From Pseudomonadota bacterium (GTDB lineage Bacteria; Pseudomonadota; Alphaproteobacteria; Rhizobiales; Rhizobiaceae): a stretch of DNA of 6,202 nt. The stretch lies in assembly GCA_023399465.1 (NCBI GenBank), contig JAEWPB010000184.1:1-6202 (forward strand). Reading direction: 5' to 3'. Shown in pieces: positions 5,809 to 6,202 of this stretch. Both the position numbers and the translations under genes were made by a program. Position 1 is the first letter of the stretch. Every line of letters begins with the position of its first letter. The notes under the pieces were generated by a model that did not search any database, was not told the DNA's origin, and saw nothing but the letters and a program-made list of their open reading frames with translations.

Positions 5809-5837
5809 ATGTAGGTTCTTAAGGGTGGCCGGACAAG
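5809..5837 (-). promoter_or_regulatory. Candidate tldD promoter (alphaproteobacterial sigma-70 type)
   Basis: On the minus strand CTTGTC (5832-5837) and CTACAT (5809-5814) are separated by 17 bases, each one base off the alphaproteobacterial consensus CTTGAC-N17-CTATAT. It lies between the ialB-like stop and the tldD start, and would begin transcription near 5802. Confidence 0.5.
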
Positions 5838-5845
5838 ACCCGGGT

Positions 5846-6202
5846 TCAGGGCAGGGCGTCGTAGCCGGCGGCGAAGCCCTTGAGTTCGACCGGGATGCCG
5901 ATGCCTTCCTCGGGCGTCTGGAAGACGATGAAGGTTGCCATCGCACCGGCGCGCAGTGCCTTCAGCAGTTCGTCCTCGAGCACCACCTCGGCATAGCAGC
6001 CGTCGGTAAAGCAGCGCACGAAATAGGCGCGGCCGATGTCCTTGCCGTCGATATTCAGTCCCAGCCCGTTCGGCAGCAGCACCCCGAGCGGCGCCAGCAC
6101 ACGCAGGATCTTGGCCTTGCGGTCGGCGGTCTTCAGCACGACGACGGAAAGGCCGACTTCCGGACGATCCTCGGCGATGACGTTCTGCATCAGCGCGCAC
6201 TG
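5846..6202 (-). CDS. Invasion-associated locus B (IalB) family protein, 5' end missing
   Basis: The frame is open from the right edge to TGA at 5846 and gives 118 residues of a C-terminal part. The first residues, QCALMQ, carry a cysteine where the IalB domain has a conserved one, so the ATG at 6190 is internal rather than the start. The core pattern is visible: LAPLGVLLPNGLGLNIDG (36-53), the paired cysteines in FVRCFTDGCYAEVVL (61-75, Cys64 and Cys69), ELLKAL, and the closing IPVELKGFAAGYDAL. The family is named after Bartonella IalB, linked to entry into erythrocytes, but it is widespread in free-living and plant-associated Rhizobiales, where the role is unclear. Members are normally exported; the signal peptide would lie outside this window. 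The cysteines fit a periplasmic, disulfide-bonded fold. It lies 94 bp before tldD on the same strand. Confidence 0.85.
   Translation of the reverse strand, partial: QCALMQNVIAEDRPEVGLSVVVLKTADRKAKILRVLAPLGVLLPNGLGLNIDGKDIGRAYFVRCFTDGCYAEVVLEDELLKALRAGAMATFIVFQTPEEGIGIPVELKGFAAGYDALP

Noticed and set aside
5748..6200. An Arg-rich 150-codon minus-strand frame overlapping the ialB-like gene
   Set aside because: It is a different frame of the ialB-like gene; the product is Arg/Gly-rich, typical of an out-of-frame GC-rich reading.

Overview
The window reads as a stretch of alphaproteobacterial chromosome, most likely from Rhizobiales (Rhizobium/Agrobacterium/Ensifer-like). The reasons are the high GC content with strong third-position GC bias, the PdxH and FabI sequences that match the rhizobial forms I know, an IalB-family protein and an RT0821/Lpp0805-type surface lipoprotein, and a promoter of the alphaproteobacterial CTTGAC-N17-CTATAT type upstream of tldD. 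The content is mostly conserved housekeeping DNA. I see no insertion sequence, tRNA, rRNA, CRISPR array or phage gene.

Layout from left to right: the 5' 164 codons of fabI (minus strand, cut by the left edge); a dnaJ-type co-chaperone gene (minus) with a 197-bp leader that holds two inverted repeats; a small lipoprotein gene (minus); pdxH (plus), divergent from the lipoprotein gene across about 62 bp; a polysaccharide deacetylase gene (minus), convergent with pdxH across only 6 bp; a 181-bp spacer with a run of eight G; tldD (minus); and the 3' 118 codons of an ialB-family gene (minus, cut by the right edge). Six protein genes run on the minus strand and only pdxH on the plus strand.

The genes do not form one pathway. 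FabI makes fatty acids, PdxH makes the cofactor PLP, DnaJ assists Hsp70, TldD is half of a metallopeptidase, and the lipoprotein, the IalB-like protein and the deacetylase point to the cell envelope. Spacers of 90 to 200 bp with their own promoter- or terminator-like structures suggest mostly separate transcription units.

The most useful second-look items are in non-coding DNA: a dnaJ leader hairpin whose 3' arm could also pair with the Shine-Dalgarno sequence, an operator-like inverted repeat upstream of it, and a tldD promoter abutting a strong hairpin. The deacetylase also has an in-frame upstream extension that contains a homopolymer tract. None of these amounts to a clear new system.
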